A DNA stretch of 64,000 nt from Vreelandella malpeensis (GTDB lineage: Bacteria; Pseudomonadota; Gammaproteobacteria; Pseudomonadales; Halomonadaceae), in contig NZ_WHVL01000003.1 in the NCBI RefSeq assembly GCF_020622355.1, positions 186,001 through 250,000 on the forward strand, read 5' to 3'. The notes below the pieces were generated by a model. The model saw nothing but the letters and a program-made list of their open reading frames with translations, was not told the DNA's origin and ran no database searches. Below are positions 1-8,763 of the stretch, one piece after another (the stretch's first letter is position 1; the number at the start of each line of letters is the position of its first letter). A program made the translations under genes and the position numbers.

Positions 1-1995
1 ATGCCTCACCGCCATACGCTGGAGACTTTGGTCGTGACCGGCGTTGTCCCCAGCTCGCCTCTGACCGTCGAGACGGACCCGCGCATTCCTCGCCAGCCGG
101 CGCCCGCCAGCGACGGCGCCGACTACCTGCAAACCATTCCGGGGTTTTCCGCCATTCGTAACGGGGGCACCAACGGTGACCCGGTCTTTCGCGGCATGTT
201 CGGCTCACGACTTCGTGTCCTGACCAACGGCAGTCAGATGCTGGGCGCCTGCCCGGCCCGAATGGATGCGCCCACGTCCTACATCTCGCCGGAAAATTAC
301 GACAGCCTCACCGTGACCAAGGGGCCGCAGTCGGTTATCTGGGGCCCGGGAGCCTCGGCCGCCACGGTACGCTTCGACCGCGGCCCGGAAGCGTTCAAGG
401 AACCAGGCACGCGCATCGATGCCAGCGTCATGACCGGCACCTACGGCCGCTTTGATCGACGTATCGATGCCGCCCTAGGCAATCAGCAGGGGTACCTTCG
501 CTTGACCGGTAACCAGTCGGAAGCCAACGACTACAAGGATGGCAACGGCAACGTGGTGCCCTCGCAGTGGGACAAGTGGAACGGTGACGTCGCCCTGGGC
601 TGGACACCGGATGAAGATACTTGGCTCGAGGTGACCGCCGGGCGGGGCGACGGCGAGGCGCGCTATGCCGGCCGCAGCATGGACGGCAGCAAGTTTCTGC
701 GCGAAACCGTCGGCCTGCGCTTTCGTCGCGAGAACCTGAGTGAGCACTGGAAGCAGCTGGAGATGCAAGCCAACTACGCTTACGCCGACCACATCATGGA
801 CGACTTTACCCTGCGCGAGCCTGGCCATATGGACATGGGGCACGGGGGTGGCATGGACATGGGCGACAGCATGGACATGGGCGACAGCATGGATATGGGT
901 GGCGGCATGGACATGAACGAAGGCATGGCCATGCGGGTTGATCGCCGTACCCGCAGCGCGCGCCTCGCCTCCACCTGGGAGTGGGAAAACACGACCTGGA
1001 TCGCCGGCGTGGATGCCGAACGCCAGATTCATCGCAACGAGGAAGGCAGCCATTGGCAGCCGGACTACGCGCTGACCCAGTTCGGCGCTTTTAGTGAAGT
1101 CACCCGCTTTATCGGCGAGCGTGAGCGTGTGATCGGCGGCGCCCGCCTCGACCGCTACCGCGCAAGCGATGAAAGCCTGGCCACCGCCACCGCTGGCCAG
1201 ACCCGTCGCGATACGCTGCCCAGCGCCTTCTTGCGCTACGAGCAGGATCTTGCGAGCACGCCTGCCACGTGGTACGCCGGTGTCGGCTACGTCGAGCGCT
1301 TCCCCGATTACTGGGAAATGAGCGTCTATAATGCCGGGCCGGAGGGCAGCCTGAACGCCTTCGACGGCGTACAGCCTGAAAAGACGACCCAGCTCGATAT
1401 CGGTGCCCAGTACACGACCGAGCGTCTGAACGCCTGGGTCTCGGGCTACGCCGGCGTGGTCAACGACTTCATCTTGTTCGATTACGCCGCCCCCATGGGC
1501 AACGCCCAGATCGGCAACGTCGATGCTCAGATCGCCGGGGCCGAAGTGGGCGCACGCTACCAGTTCAGCGACCACTGGACCGGCAACGCCTCGCTTGCCT
1601 ACGCCTGGGGACGCAACCGCGATGATCACGAAGCGCTGCCGCAGATCCCCCCGCTGGAAGCCAATCTGGGCCTGACCTTCGAGCAGGATGCCTACTCCAT
1701 CGGCGGGCTCTGGCGTGGCGTGGCGGCTCAGAACCGCATCGCTCGCGACAAGGGCAACGTGGTCGGTCAGGATCTGGAATCCACCGCCGGGTTTGGGGTG
1801 TTCTCGCTCAACGGTGCCTACCGGGCAACGAACTACCTCACTTTGAGCCTGGGTGTGGATAACGTCTTCGATACCACCTACACCGAGCACCTGAACCTTG
1901 CAGGCAATGCCGCCTTCGGCTACCCCGCCGATCTGGACACCGGTATCAACGAGCCCGGCCGCATGGTCTGGGCGCGTGCGGACCTGCGTTTCTGA
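1..1995 (+). CDS. oprC: TonB-dependent copper receptor (5' end outside window)
   Basis: Outer-membrane beta-barrel receptor expected to take up copper with TonB energy. The reading frame is open from base 1 and begins in the mature N-terminus (LETLVVTG), with no signal peptide, so the true start very probably lies upstream of the window. A plug domain covers about residues 35-140 (LQTIPGFSAIRNGG, VTKGPQSVIWGPG), and the remainder is barrel ending in the usual aromatic residue (DLRF). Residues about 277-311 form a Met/Asp/Gly-rich loop of MDMGDS-type repeats, a typical soft-metal binding composition and the main reason to favour copper. The next gene, 68 bp downstream, is a PepSY membrane protein, a frequent partner of TonB receptors. 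The family is clear; the copper assignment rests on family resemblance plus the Met loop. Confidence 0.87.
   Translation: MPHRHTLETLVVTGVVPSSPLTVETDPRIPRQPAPASDGADYLQTIPGFSAIRNGGTNGDPVFRGMFGSRLRVLTNGSQMLGACPARMDAPTSYISPENYDSLTVTKGPQSVIWGPGASAATVRFDRGPEAFKEPGTRIDASVMTGTYGRFDRRIDAALGNQQGYLRLTGNQSEANDYKDGNGNVVPSQWDKWNGDVALGWTPDEDTWLEVTAGRGDGEARYAGRSMDGSKFLRETVGLRFRRENLSEHWKQLEMQANYAYADHIMDDFTLREPGHMDMGHGGGMDMGDSMDMGDSMDMGGGMDMNEGMAMRVDRRTRSARLASTWEWENTTWIAGVDAERQIHRNEEGSHWQPDYALTQFGAFSEVTRFIGERERVIGGARLDRYRASDESLATATAGQTRRDTLPSAFLRYEQDLASTPATWYAGVGYVERFPDYWEMSVYNAGPEGSLNAFDGVQPEKTTQLDIGAQYTTERLNAWVSGYAGVVNDFILFDYAAPMGNAQIGNVDAQIAGAEVGARYQFSDHWTGNASLAYAWGRNRDDHEALPQIPPLEANLGLTFEQDAYSIGGLWRGVAAQNRIARDKGNVVGQDLESTAGFGVFSLNGAYRATNYLTLSLGVDNVFDTTYTEHLNLAGNAAFGYPADLDTGINEPGRMVWARADLRF
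853..924 (+). repeat. 18-bp in-frame tandem repeat encoding Met-rich metal-binding loop
   Basis: Four consecutive 18-bp units begin at 853, 871, 889 and 907. The first two are identical (ATGGACATGGGCGACAGC); the third and fourth are diverged. They encode MDMGDS, MDMGDS, MDMGGG and MDMNEG. A longer related unit precedes them from 829, and ATGGCCATG follows. The array is in frame, so changes in copy number would alter the number of Met ligands without breaking the receptor. Confidence 0.9.
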
Positions 1996-2063
1996 TCGAT
2001 ATTCGACTCTTTTCCACGTAGTCAAACAAAGGCCGCCCCACGTGGGCGGCCCGGAGAAACACC

Positions 2064-3431
2064 ATGTCCAACATGACATTGGAGTCAGGACAAAAGTCAC
2101 GTGCGTCCGATCTCTACCGCGCCGTCTGGCGCTGGCACTTCTACGCGGGGCTTCTGGTCCTGCCCTTTCTGATCACGCTCTCGATCACCGGGGCGTTGTA
2201 TCTGTTCAAGGACGAGATCGATGCCCTCGTCCACGCCGATGTGAAACGCGTCGCGGTGCAGGAAACCCTCCAACCCCCCTCGACACTGGCCAGTGCCGCG
2301 CTCGCGGCGCATCCGGGCACCGCCGTGAAGTACACCGACCCGGCAACACCCCGAAGCTCGGCGGAAATCACCGTCAATACCCGCGAAGGGGAGCGCCTGG
2401 CAGTGTATGTGAATCCTTACACCGCCGAGGTACTCGGTGCGATGGACGACCGGGGCACGATCATGTGGACGGTGCGCTACTTGCACAGTTTCAAGCTCTT
2501 TGGTGCCACCCCGCGCAAGCTGATCGAGATCGTCGGCGGCTTCTCGATACTGCTGGTGCTGACCGGCATTTATCTCTGGTGGCCGCGCCAGAAAGCCAAA
2601 GGCGGCGTGGTGAGCGTGCGCGGCGCGCCGAAAAAGCGCGTCTTCTGGCGCGACTTGCACGCGGTTACAGGACTGTTCGTCGGCGGCTTCATTGCGTTTC
2701 TGGCGATCACCGGCATGCCCTGGTCCGGGGTGTGGGGCGGCCAGGTGAACCAGTGGGCCAACGGCAACAACTTCGGTTACCCCGCTGGCGTGCGGGTCGA
2801 GGTGCCAATGTCCGACGTTCGCCTGAGCGAGGCAACACCGACGAGCTGGTCCATGGAGCAGGCGCGAATTCCCGAGTCCACGGCGCTGGCGAGCGCGCCG
2901 GGCATCGGCCTGGACGAGGCGGTAGCCCGCTTCGAGCAGTTGGGGCTGCACCGGGGCTTCGCGGTGAGCCTGCCCGGCAGCCCCACCGGCGTCTACTCGG
3001 GCTCGGTCTACCCGGACGATTTGAGTCAGCAGCGGGTGGTGCACCTGGACCGCTACTCCGGCGAGCCGCTCGTGGACATGCGCTACGCGGATTACGGGCC
3101 GCTGGGGCGCTGGCTGGAGTTCGGCATCAACGTGCACATGGGCCAGCAGTTCGGCCTGGCGAATCAGCTGCTCTTTCTGGCGGTGTGCGTGGCGATCGTC
3201 CTGATGTGCGCCAGCGCCGGCGTCATGTGGTGGAAGCGTCGCCCGACAGGCGGCCTCGGCGTGCCGCCGCTGCCGCGAGACCAGCGCGCCTTTCGCGGCA
3301 TGCTGGCGATTCTCGTCGTCGGCGGGGTTCTCTTTCCACTGACCGGCGCGGCAATTTTCGTCATGCTGATCGTCGATTGGTGTCTGGTCCGCCCTCTGCA
3401 GCAGCGCCGCCTCGCCGCACGCGGCGCTTGA
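2064..3431 (+). CDS. PepSY-associated membrane protein (putative periplasmic/inner-membrane reductase)
   Basis: 455-aa inner-membrane protein of the PepSY_TM family. Five likely membrane helices are visible: about residues 25-48, 150-172, 200-222, 370-391 and 412-440, with a large periplasmic portion between the third and fourth. His residues sit at helix ends in conserved contexts (RWHFYAG, LHSFKLFG, DLHAVTG, VHMGQQFG), as in family members thought to bind heme or pass electrons. It starts 68 bp after the copper receptor gene and on the same strand, so the pair is probably one operon. A role in reducing the imported metal or its chelate is inference from this context. A hairpin follows the stop codon. 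Confidence 0.85.
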   Translation: MSNMTLESGQKSRASDLYRAVWRWHFYAGLLVLPFLITLSITGALYLFKDEIDALVHADVKRVAVQETLQPPSTLASAALAAHPGTAVKYTDPATPRSSAEITVNTREGERLAVYVNPYTAEVLGAMDDRGTIMWTVRYLHSFKLFGATPRKLIEIVGGFSILLVLTGIYLWWPRQKAKGGVVSVRGAPKKRVFWRDLHAVTGLFVGGFIAFLAITGMPWSGVWGGQVNQWANGNNFGYPAGVRVEVPMSDVRLSEATPTSWSMEQARIPESTALASAPGIGLDEAVARFEQLGLHRGFAVSLPGSPTGVYSGSVYPDDLSQQRVVHLDRYSGEPLVDMRYADYGPLGRWLEFGINVHMGQQFGLANQLLFLAVCVAIVLMCASAGVMWWKRRPTGGLGVPPLPRDQRAFRGMLAILVVGGVLFPLTGAAIFVMLIVDWCLVRPLQQRRLAARGA

Positions 3432-3464
3432 CCCTTTCTCCGGCTCTTTGCCACAGCCCTTTTT

Positions 3465-3490
3465 CCCCGGCTCGTTCGTCTGAGCCGGGG
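3465..3490 (+). terminator. Hairpin terminator after PepSY gene
   Basis: Perfect 9-bp stem CCCCGGCTC/GAGCCGGGG with an 8-nt loop, 33 bp after the stop codon. Pyrimidine-rich sequence follows, but the T-run appears only about 14 bp later, so this is a moderate rho-independent candidate. Confidence 0.6.
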
Positions 3491-3537
3491 CACTTCTTCT
3501 CCCTTTTTACCGCTTGACAGACAAGTCCGCCAGCAGG

Positions 3538-3559
3538 AAACTTAGCAAAGGCTATACTT
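3538..3559 (+). promoter_or_regulatory. MntR-type operator upstream of Mn ABC importer
   Basis: The 22-bp site has left arm AAACTTAGC, core AAAG, and right arm GCTATACTT. The Escherichia coli mntH MntR operator, as I recall it, has arms AAACATAGC and GCTATGTTT around the same AAAG core, so only a few positions differ. A TATACT hexamer (3553-3558) lies inside the right arm and may be the -10 box. A perfect TTGACA sits at 3514-3519, but the 33-bp gap to that hexamer is too long for a single promoter. The site is about 75 bp before the binding-protein start, a sensible place for manganese-dependent repression. Confidence 0.75.
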
Positions 3560-3632
3560 CTTTCCGAATGCATAATCATCGTAACGAACAGCGGGCCCGC
3601 GTCAACGCCGCTCACCATTCAAAGGGGGTCTC

Positions 3633-4601
3633 ATGTCCATCAAACGCGCCGTCGCCGCGTTAAGTCTGCTTCCATTGAGCTCTATGGCGCTGGCGGAGGA
3701 ACCACCGTTGAATGTGGTGGCCACCATCGGCATGATCGCCGACGTGGCCCGAAACGTGGGCGGCGAGTGCGTCGCGGTGGAAGCGATGATGGGACCCGGG
3801 GTCGACCCGCACCTTTACCAGGCCAGCGCCAGCGACGTGGCCATGCTGCGCAGCGCCGAGCAGATTCTCTACTCGGGCTACGCGCTCGAGGGCCAGCTCG
3901 GCTCGGTGCTGGAGAACTTCGCCAAGCGCACGCCGACGCTCGCCGTCGCCCCCGCGTCGATCGAGGAGGAGGCGTTGATCGCCTCTCAGGGCACCTATGG
4001 GGTCGACCCGCACCTGTGGATGGACGTTTCGCTCTGGGCGCAAACCGTCCCGACCTTGCGCGATACCCTGATCGAGGCGCGCCCGGCATGTACCGCGACC
4101 ATCGAGGCCAACGCCGAGCGCTACGCAACCGAACTTCTCGCGCTGCACGAGTGGATCAAGCAGAGCATCGCCAGCATTCCCGACGAGCAGCGCGTGCTGG
4201 TCACCGCCCACGACGCCTTCAGCTACTTCGGCCGCGCCTACGATATCGACGTCGAAGGCATCCAGGGCATCAGCACCGCCACCGAAACCGGCATTGCCGA
4301 TATCCGCAACATGGCCAATAGTGTGGTGGAGCGCAACGTACCGGCGGTGTTCGTCGAAAGCACCATCAACCCGCGCACCATTCAGGCGGTAATCGACGCG
4401 GCGGCCCAGCAAGGCCACGAAGTGGTGGTCGGCGGCGAGCTTTATTCGGATGCCATGGGAGACGAGGACACCGTCGATGGCACCTACATGGGCATGCTCT
4501 ACCGCAATACCGAGCACATCGTCGAGGCGCTGGGCGGCACCCTGGCGCCCCTGCCGGAAGCGCTCAACGACTGGGCAAGCGAATGGCAGCTCGATACCTG
4601 A
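3633..4601 (+). CDS. sitA: Manganese/iron-type ABC transporter substrate-binding protein
   Basis: 322-aa periplasmic binding protein of the ZnuA/PsaA/SitA cluster, first gene of a four-gene importer. Signal peptide about residues 1-21 (SSMALA). The four expected metal ligands can be placed by context: His60 (GVDPHLY), His127 (GVDPHLW), Glu208 (DVEG, after HDAFSYFGRAY) and Asp273 (YSDAMG). There is no long His-rich loop, unlike zinc-specific ZnuA, which favours manganese or iron. A MntR-like operator upstream supports manganese. A good ribosome site (AAAGGGGG) precedes ATG 3633. The gene order SBP-ATPase-permease-permease matches sitABCD. Confidence 0.88.
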   Translation: MSIKRAVAALSLLPLSSMALAEEPPLNVVATIGMIADVARNVGGECVAVEAMMGPGVDPHLYQASASDVAMLRSAEQILYSGYALEGQLGSVLENFAKRTPTLAVAPASIEEEALIASQGTYGVDPHLWMDVSLWAQTVPTLRDTLIEARPACTATIEANAERYATELLALHEWIKQSIASIPDEQRVLVTAHDAFSYFGRAYDIDVEGIQGISTATETGIADIRNMANSVVERNVPAVFVESTINPRTIQAVIDAAAQQGHEVVVGGELYSDAMGDEDTVDGTYMGMLYRNTEHIVEALGGTLAPLPEALNDWASEWQLDT

Positions 4602-4619
4602 CGATAAAAGGCACTCTTG

Positions 4620-5402
4620 ATGGCACCACCCGGTAACGCCGAGCCGGCGCTCAGCATCCACAACCTGACCGTGAGTTATCACAATCAGCCCGTGCTGTGG
4701 GATATCGAGCTCGATATTCCCGCCGGCGTCATGGCGGGCATCGTCGGCCCCAACGGGGCGGGCAAGAGCACGCTGATCAAGAGCCTTTTGGAGCTGGTGC
4801 CGTCGCTCTCCGGCGAAGTGCGGGTGCACGGCAAGTCCTACGCCTCCCAGCGCAAGCGGGTGGGCTACGTGCCTCAGCGCTCGAGCGTGGACTGGGACTT
4901 TCCCACCACGGCGCTCGACGTGGTGATGATGGGCCTCTATGGGCGCCTGGGCTGGTTCCGCCGCCCGGGCCGACGCGAACGCCGCGAGGCCATGGAGGCG
5001 CTTGCGATGGTCGGCATGACCGACTTCGCCGAGCGCCAGATCAGCCAGCTCTCCGGCGGCCAGCAGCAGCGGGTGTTTCTGGCACGCGCCCTGGTCCAGC
5101 AGGCGGACGTCTACTTTCTCGACGAGCCCATGGCCGGGGTGGATGCCACCACGGAGCGGGCGATCATCGAGATCCTGCGCCGCCTGCGCGATCAGGGCAA
5201 GACCGTGATCGTGGTCCACCACGACCTGCAGACGGTGAGCACTTACTTCGACTGGCTGCTGCTTCTCAACGTGCGCGTGATCGCTGCAGGCAACGCTCAG
5301 GACGTCTTCAAGATCGACCACCTGCGCAAGGCCTACGGCGGCCAGATCGCCCTGCTCGGCGATCACGACTCGCTGATGTTTCCCGCCTCGAAGGTGACGT
5401 GA
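4620..5402 (+). CDS. sitB: Manganese/iron-type ABC transporter ATP-binding protein
   Basis: 260-aa ATPase that powers the metal importer on the cytoplasmic face. Walker A is GPNGAGKST, the Q-loop region reads [13 protein letters not shown] (typical of metal importers), the signature is LSGGQQQR, Walker B is [12 protein letters not shown], and the switch His lies in VVHHDL. I chose ATG 4620, with AAAGG eight bases upstream; a TTG three bases earlier is also in frame. It follows sitA by 18 bp and precedes the first permease by 4 bp, so translation is likely coupled. Confidence 0.9.
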   Translation: MAPPGNAEPALSIHNLTVSYHNQPVLWDIELDIPAGVMAGIVGPNGAGKSTLIKSLLELVPSLSGEVRVHGKSYASQRKRVGYVPQRSSVDWDFPTTALDVVMMGLYGRLGWFRRPGRRERREAMEALAMVGMTDFAERQISQLSGGQQQRVFLARALVQQADVYFLDEPMAGVDATTERAIIEILRRLRDQGKTVIVVHHDLQTVSTYFDWLLLLNVRVIAAGNAQDVFKIDHLRKAYGGQIALLGDHDSLMFPASKVT

Positions 5403-5406
5403 CGCC

Positions 5407-6492
5407 ATGGCCTGGCACGAGCTTCTATCGGACTACACCTTCCAGAACGTGGTGATCGGCGCAGCACTCCTGGGCCTGATCAGCGGGCCGCTGGGCTGCT
5501 TTGCGGTGCTGCGCCGCCAGAGCCTTCTGGGCGACGCCATTTCCCACGCGGCACTTCCCGGCATCTGCCTGAGTTTCATCATCACCGGCAGTCGCGATCT
5601 GGGTGGCATCATCATCGGTTCGCTGGTCACCGGTACGCTGGCCGCGCTTTTGATGCTGCTGCTCACGCGTAAAAGCCGGCTGAAAACCGACGCCGGGCTG
5701 GGCATATGTCTGAGTCTTTTCTTCGCCGTCGGCATCGTGCTGCTCACCTATATTCAGGGCACCCGCAACGCCGCCCAGGGCGGGCTCGAGGCCTTCCTGT
5801 TCGGTCAGGCGGCTGCCACGCTGCGTTCGGATCTATGGGTGATGGGGGCGATCACGCTGGCCACCCTCACGCTGCTCGCCGCGTTCTGGAAACAGGCCAA
5901 GCTGGTGACCTTCGACGCCGAGTACGCCCGCACGCTCGGCATGCCCGCTGCCGCCATCGAGGCTGCACTGACCGCCATGGTCACGCTGGCGGTCGTGGTC
6001 GGTTTGCAGATGGTCGGGGTGGTGCTGATGGCGGCGATGATCGTCGCCCCGGCGGCGGCGGCACGCCAGTGGAGCCGCCACTTGGGCGGCATGCTGGTGA
6101 TCGCCGCGGCGGTGGGTATCGCCAGCGGCGTGACCGGCGCGAGCATCAGCACGCTCTCGCGCGGGCTCGCCACTGGCCCATTGATCGTGCTGACCGCTAC
6201 CGCCATCGTGCTGGTGTCGCTGGCACTGGCGCCGGGGCGCGGGCTTTTGTGGGGCATCGTTAAACACTACCGCCAGAAAGCCGACCTGCAGTCGCGGCAG
6301 CTTCTCTATGCGCTCTACAGGCACCCCGAGACACCGCCCCGAACCACGCTGGGCGCCCGGCGCACGCTGTCGCGGCTGGCGCGCAAGGGCTATCTCGCCC
6401 GCACTGAAGACACCGCCGGCGTGACGCTCACCGACGCCGGGCGCGCCCGCGCCCGTCAGGTCGTTGCCGCTTTCGAGGAGGCCACGCCATGA
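5407..6492 (+). CDS. sitC: Metal ABC transporter permease with C-terminal winged-helix domain
   Basis: 361-aa permease of the ABC-3 family, longer than the usual ~280-290 aa. The membrane part, residues 1 to about 285, carries the family motif RRQSLLGDAISHAALPG that couples to the ATPase. The last ~75 residues (286-361) are hydrophilic and look like a winged helix: SRQLLYALYRHPE, then GARRTLSRLARKGYLAR, then GVTLTDAGRARAR, as in DtxR/MntR-like regulators. The tail is continuous with the permease frame and overlaps the next start by four bases, so it is not a missed separate gene. It could sense metal, touch DNA, or have become structural; the sequence does not decide. Confidence 0.85.
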   Translation: MAWHELLSDYTFQNVVIGAALLGLISGPLGCFAVLRRQSLLGDAISHAALPGICLSFIITGSRDLGGIIIGSLVTGTLAALLMLLLTRKSRLKTDAGLGICLSLFFAVGIVLLTYIQGTRNAAQGGLEAFLFGQAAATLRSDLWVMGAITLATLTLLAAFWKQAKLVTFDAEYARTLGMPAAAIEAALTAMVTLAVVVGLQMVGVVLMAAMIVAPAAAARQWSRHLGGMLVIAAAVGIASGVTGASISTLSRGLATGPLIVLTATAIVLVSLALAPGRGLLWGIVKHYRQKADLQSRQLLYALYRHPETPPRTTLGARRTLSRLARKGYLARTEDTAGVTLTDAGRARARQVVAAFEEATP

Positions 6493-7394
6493 TCGAGGAG
6501 CTCTTGAACGCCACGGCGCTGCCGATCATCCTGGTCGGTGCCATGGTCGGCATCGCCTCTTCGGCGGTGGGCACCTTTCTGGTGCTGCGCGGCAACAGCA
6601 TGCTGTCGGATGCGATCAGCCATTCGATCGTCTTCGGCATTGTCATCGTGTGGATCCTGACCGGCCAGCAGAGCGGGCCGGTGCAGCTCATCGGCGCCGC
6701 CTTGACCGGGCTTCTGACGGTCTTTCTCACCGAAGCGCTCGCCGGCACCAAGCGAGTGAAGCAGGACGCCGCCATCGGGCTGGTCTTCCCGGCGCTGTTC
6801 TCGGTGGGGGTGCTATTGCTCAATATCTACGCCCACGACGTGCATATCGACACCCACACGGTGCTGCTGGGCGAGATCGGCTTCGTCTGGCTCGACACCG
6901 TGGAGCTCTTCGGCCTGCCGATTCCCCAGGCGCTGGTGACGATGAGCGCAATGACGCTGATCAACTACGCGTTCATCGGGCTGTTCTACAAGGAGCTCAA
7001 GCTCGCCACCTTCGACCCGGCGCTGGCCAAGGCCTTCGGCTTCATGCCCACCCTGCTCTTCTATGGGCTTTTGATGCTCACCAGCTCCACCGCCGTGGCG
7101 GCGTTCGACGCTGTCGGCGCGGTGCTGTTCATCGCCTTCGCCATCGTGCCGGCATCGGCGGCGTACCTGCTCACTGACCGGCTGTGGATGATGTTCGTCA
7201 TCGGCGCGCTGATCTCGATCGCCTCGAGCGTTCTGGGCTACTATCTCGCCGTACACTTCAACGTCTCGATCGGCGGCATGATGGCGGTGATGACCGGGGT
7301 TTTCCTGATCCTCGCCTTTCTGGGCGGGCCGCGCTACGGCGTGATTGCGCGGCGGCTGCGTCGCCGCCGTTTGGCGCCGGCCGCCAAGATATAA
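6489..7394 (+). CDS. sitD: Metal ABC transporter permease, second subunit
   Basis: 301-aa ABC-3 family permease that would pair with the preceding one to form the channel. It keeps the coupling motif LRGNSMLSDAISHSIVFG near residues 34-51 and has about eight hydrophobic segments. Its start overlaps the previous stop (ATGA), indicating translational coupling. Unlike its partner it ends with a short basic tail (RRLRRRRLAPAAKI) and no regulatory domain. Confidence 0.9.
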   Translation: MIEELLNATALPIILVGAMVGIASSAVGTFLVLRGNSMLSDAISHSIVFGIVIVWILTGQQSGPVQLIGAALTGLLTVFLTEALAGTKRVKQDAAIGLVFPALFSVGVLLLNIYAHDVHIDTHTVLLGEIGFVWLDTVELFGLPIPQALVTMSAMTLINYAFIGLFYKELKLATFDPALAKAFGFMPTLLFYGLLMLTSSTAVAAFDAVGAVLFIAFAIVPASAAYLLTDRLWMMFVIGALISIASSVLGYYLAVHFNVSIGGMMAVMTGVFLILAFLGGPRYGVIARRLRRRRLAPAAKI

Positions 7395-7432
7395 ACACCT
7401 GGAGAAACCCGCCGACGCGCAGGGAGAGTGTC

Positions 7433-8011
7433 ATGAGCCAGAATCCGTCCGACCGCCGTTCGCAAAAGCAGAGAATGCTCGCCGGCGACCTCTACACCGC
7501 CGATGACCCGGAGCTCGCCCGGGAGTCCGAGCTCGCCAAACGGGCCATGGCCGAGTTCGCCCGGCACTACGAACACGACGTGAACGCCGCTCACGCCGTC
7601 TTGAAAGGCTTGTTCAAGCGATTCGGCGACACCGCCCACATCCGCCCGCCGCTGTATGTCGACTACGGCTACCACATCAGTTTCGGTGAAGGCTCCTTCG
7701 CCAACTTCGGGCTGATGGCGCTGGACGTGGCCCCCATCACGGTCGGTCGCGACGTCCAGATCGGCCCCAACGTGCAGCTTCTGACCCCGACCCACCCGCT
7801 CGATGCCGAGGCGCGCCGCCAGAAGCTCGAAGCCGGCGCTCCCATCGTCATTCACGACAACGTGTGGCTGGGGGGTGGGGTGATCGTGCTGGCCGGTGTC
7901 ACCATCGGCGAGAACAGCGTGATCGGCGCCGGCGCCGTGGTGACCCGGGACATTCCCGCCAACGTGGTGGCCGTCGGCAACCCGGCGCGGGTGATTCGTC
8001 GTTTGCCCTGA
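7433..8011 (+). CDS. maa: Maltose/galactoside O-acetyltransferase family protein
   Basis: 192-aa left-handed beta-helix acetyltransferase using acetyl-CoA on sugars (Maa/LacA/NodL family). The N-terminal Mac domain is clear (QKQRMLAGDLYTADDPEL), followed by hexapeptide repeats (NVWLGGGVIVLAGVTIG, NSVIGAGAVVTRDIPANVV). The catalytic His is in LLTPTHPLDAEAR. The start is ATG 7433 behind AGGGAG, although the frame is open further upstream. It lies 38 bp after the metal permease on the same strand, so it may be co-transcribed, but no metabolic link is obvious. The physiological substrate is unknown. Confidence 0.88.
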   Translation: MSQNPSDRRSQKQRMLAGDLYTADDPELARESELAKRAMAEFARHYEHDVNAAHAVLKGLFKRFGDTAHIRPPLYVDYGYHISFGEGSFANFGLMALDVAPITVGRDVQIGPNVQLLTPTHPLDAEARRQKLEAGAPIVIHDNVWLGGGVIVLAGVTIGENSVIGAGAVVTRDIPANVVAVGNPARVIRRLP

Positions 8012-8055
8012 ACCCGCTGAGCGAGTCTGCCGGTGTCGAACCCGGTGTGGATAAC

Positions 8056-8763
8056 TCACACCGTCAGGTGAGTCTTGATCAGCTCCTGAGATAGCTCGCT
8101 GATTTCACCTTTCGCCACCGGACGGCCGCGGTCCATGATCACGAAGCGGTCGGCGTATTTTCTAGCAAAGGGCAGTTTCTGCTCGACCAGCAGTACCGTC
8201 AGGCCGTCCTCTTCGATCAGCTGGCGGATGACCTGGCCGATTTGCGCCACGATATTGGGCTGGATGCCTTCGCCGGGCTCGTCGAGAATCAAGAGTTTGG
8301 GCTCGATTACCAAGGCACGCCCGATGGCGAGCTGCTGCTGCTGGCCACCGGAGAGATCCCCGCCCCGGCGGTACTTCATCTCCTTGAGCACCGGGAAGAG
8401 CTCATAAATGCGCTCGGGAATTCGCTTCAGGCCGTCGCTGCGGGCGGCCAGGCCCGTGCGCAGGTTCTCCTCCACCGTGAGCAGTGGAAAGATCTGGCGA
8501 CCCTGTGGCACGAAACCTATCCCTAAGCGCGAGCGCGCCTCGATCGCCTTTTTGGTCAGCTCGACCTCGCCATTTTCCGCCTGGAATCGGAGCGCGCCGC
8601 TTTTCACCGCTACCTCCCCCATGATCGCCTTCATCAGCGTGGTCTTGCCCACGCCGTTTCTGCCCATCACGCAGGTGCACTGGCCCTTTGGCACCTCAAG
8701 ATCCAGATCCCACAGGGTGTGGCTTTCGCCGTAGAACTGGTTGAGCTTGTCAATTGCGAGCAT
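8056..8763 (-). CDS. urtE: Urea ABC transporter ATP-binding protein UrtE
   Basis: 235-aa ATPase, last gene of the urtABCDE operon for high-affinity urea uptake. It belongs to the LivF-like branch: Walker A GRNGVGKTT, signature LSGGQQQQLAIGRAL, Walker B LLILDEPGEGIQPNIV. The GEGIQP sequence after Walker B is characteristic of UrtE. Its ATG overlaps the urtD stop codon (ATGA). The gene converges on the acetyltransferase gene with 44 bp between the stops, and no urease genes follow within the window. Confidence 0.93.
   Translation of the reverse strand: MLAIDKLNQFYGESHTLWDLDLEVPKGQCTCVMGRNGVGKTTLMKAIMGEVAVKSGALRFQAENGEVELTKKAIEARSRLGIGFVPQGRQIFPLLTVEENLRTGLAARSDGLKRIPERIYELFPVLKEMKYRRGGDLSGGQQQQLAIGRALVIEPKLLILDEPGEGIQPNIVAQIGQVIRQLIEEDGLTVLLVEQKLPFARKYADRFVIMDRGRPVAKGEISELSQELIKTHLTV

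Noticed and set aside
475..2100. 541-codon open frame on the minus strand opposite the copper receptor
   Set aside because: Antisense frame caused by GC-rich third positions; low-complexity His/Val/Gly content, no family signature, and the sense gene is unambiguous.
3514..3519. Perfect TTGACA upstream of sitA as -35 box
   Set aside because: The only good -10-like hexamer (TATACT, 3553) is 33 bp away; a 17-bp spacing gives GAAACT, which is not convincing. Promoter left unassigned.
3660..5408. 582-codon open frame on the minus strand across sitA/sitB
   Set aside because: Spans two well-recognised genes on the other strand; no signature; a compositional shadow.
8012..8055. Hairpin CGGTGTG/CACACCG between maa and urtE as terminator
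   Set aside because: Short stem that overlaps the urtE stop codon and has no T-run.
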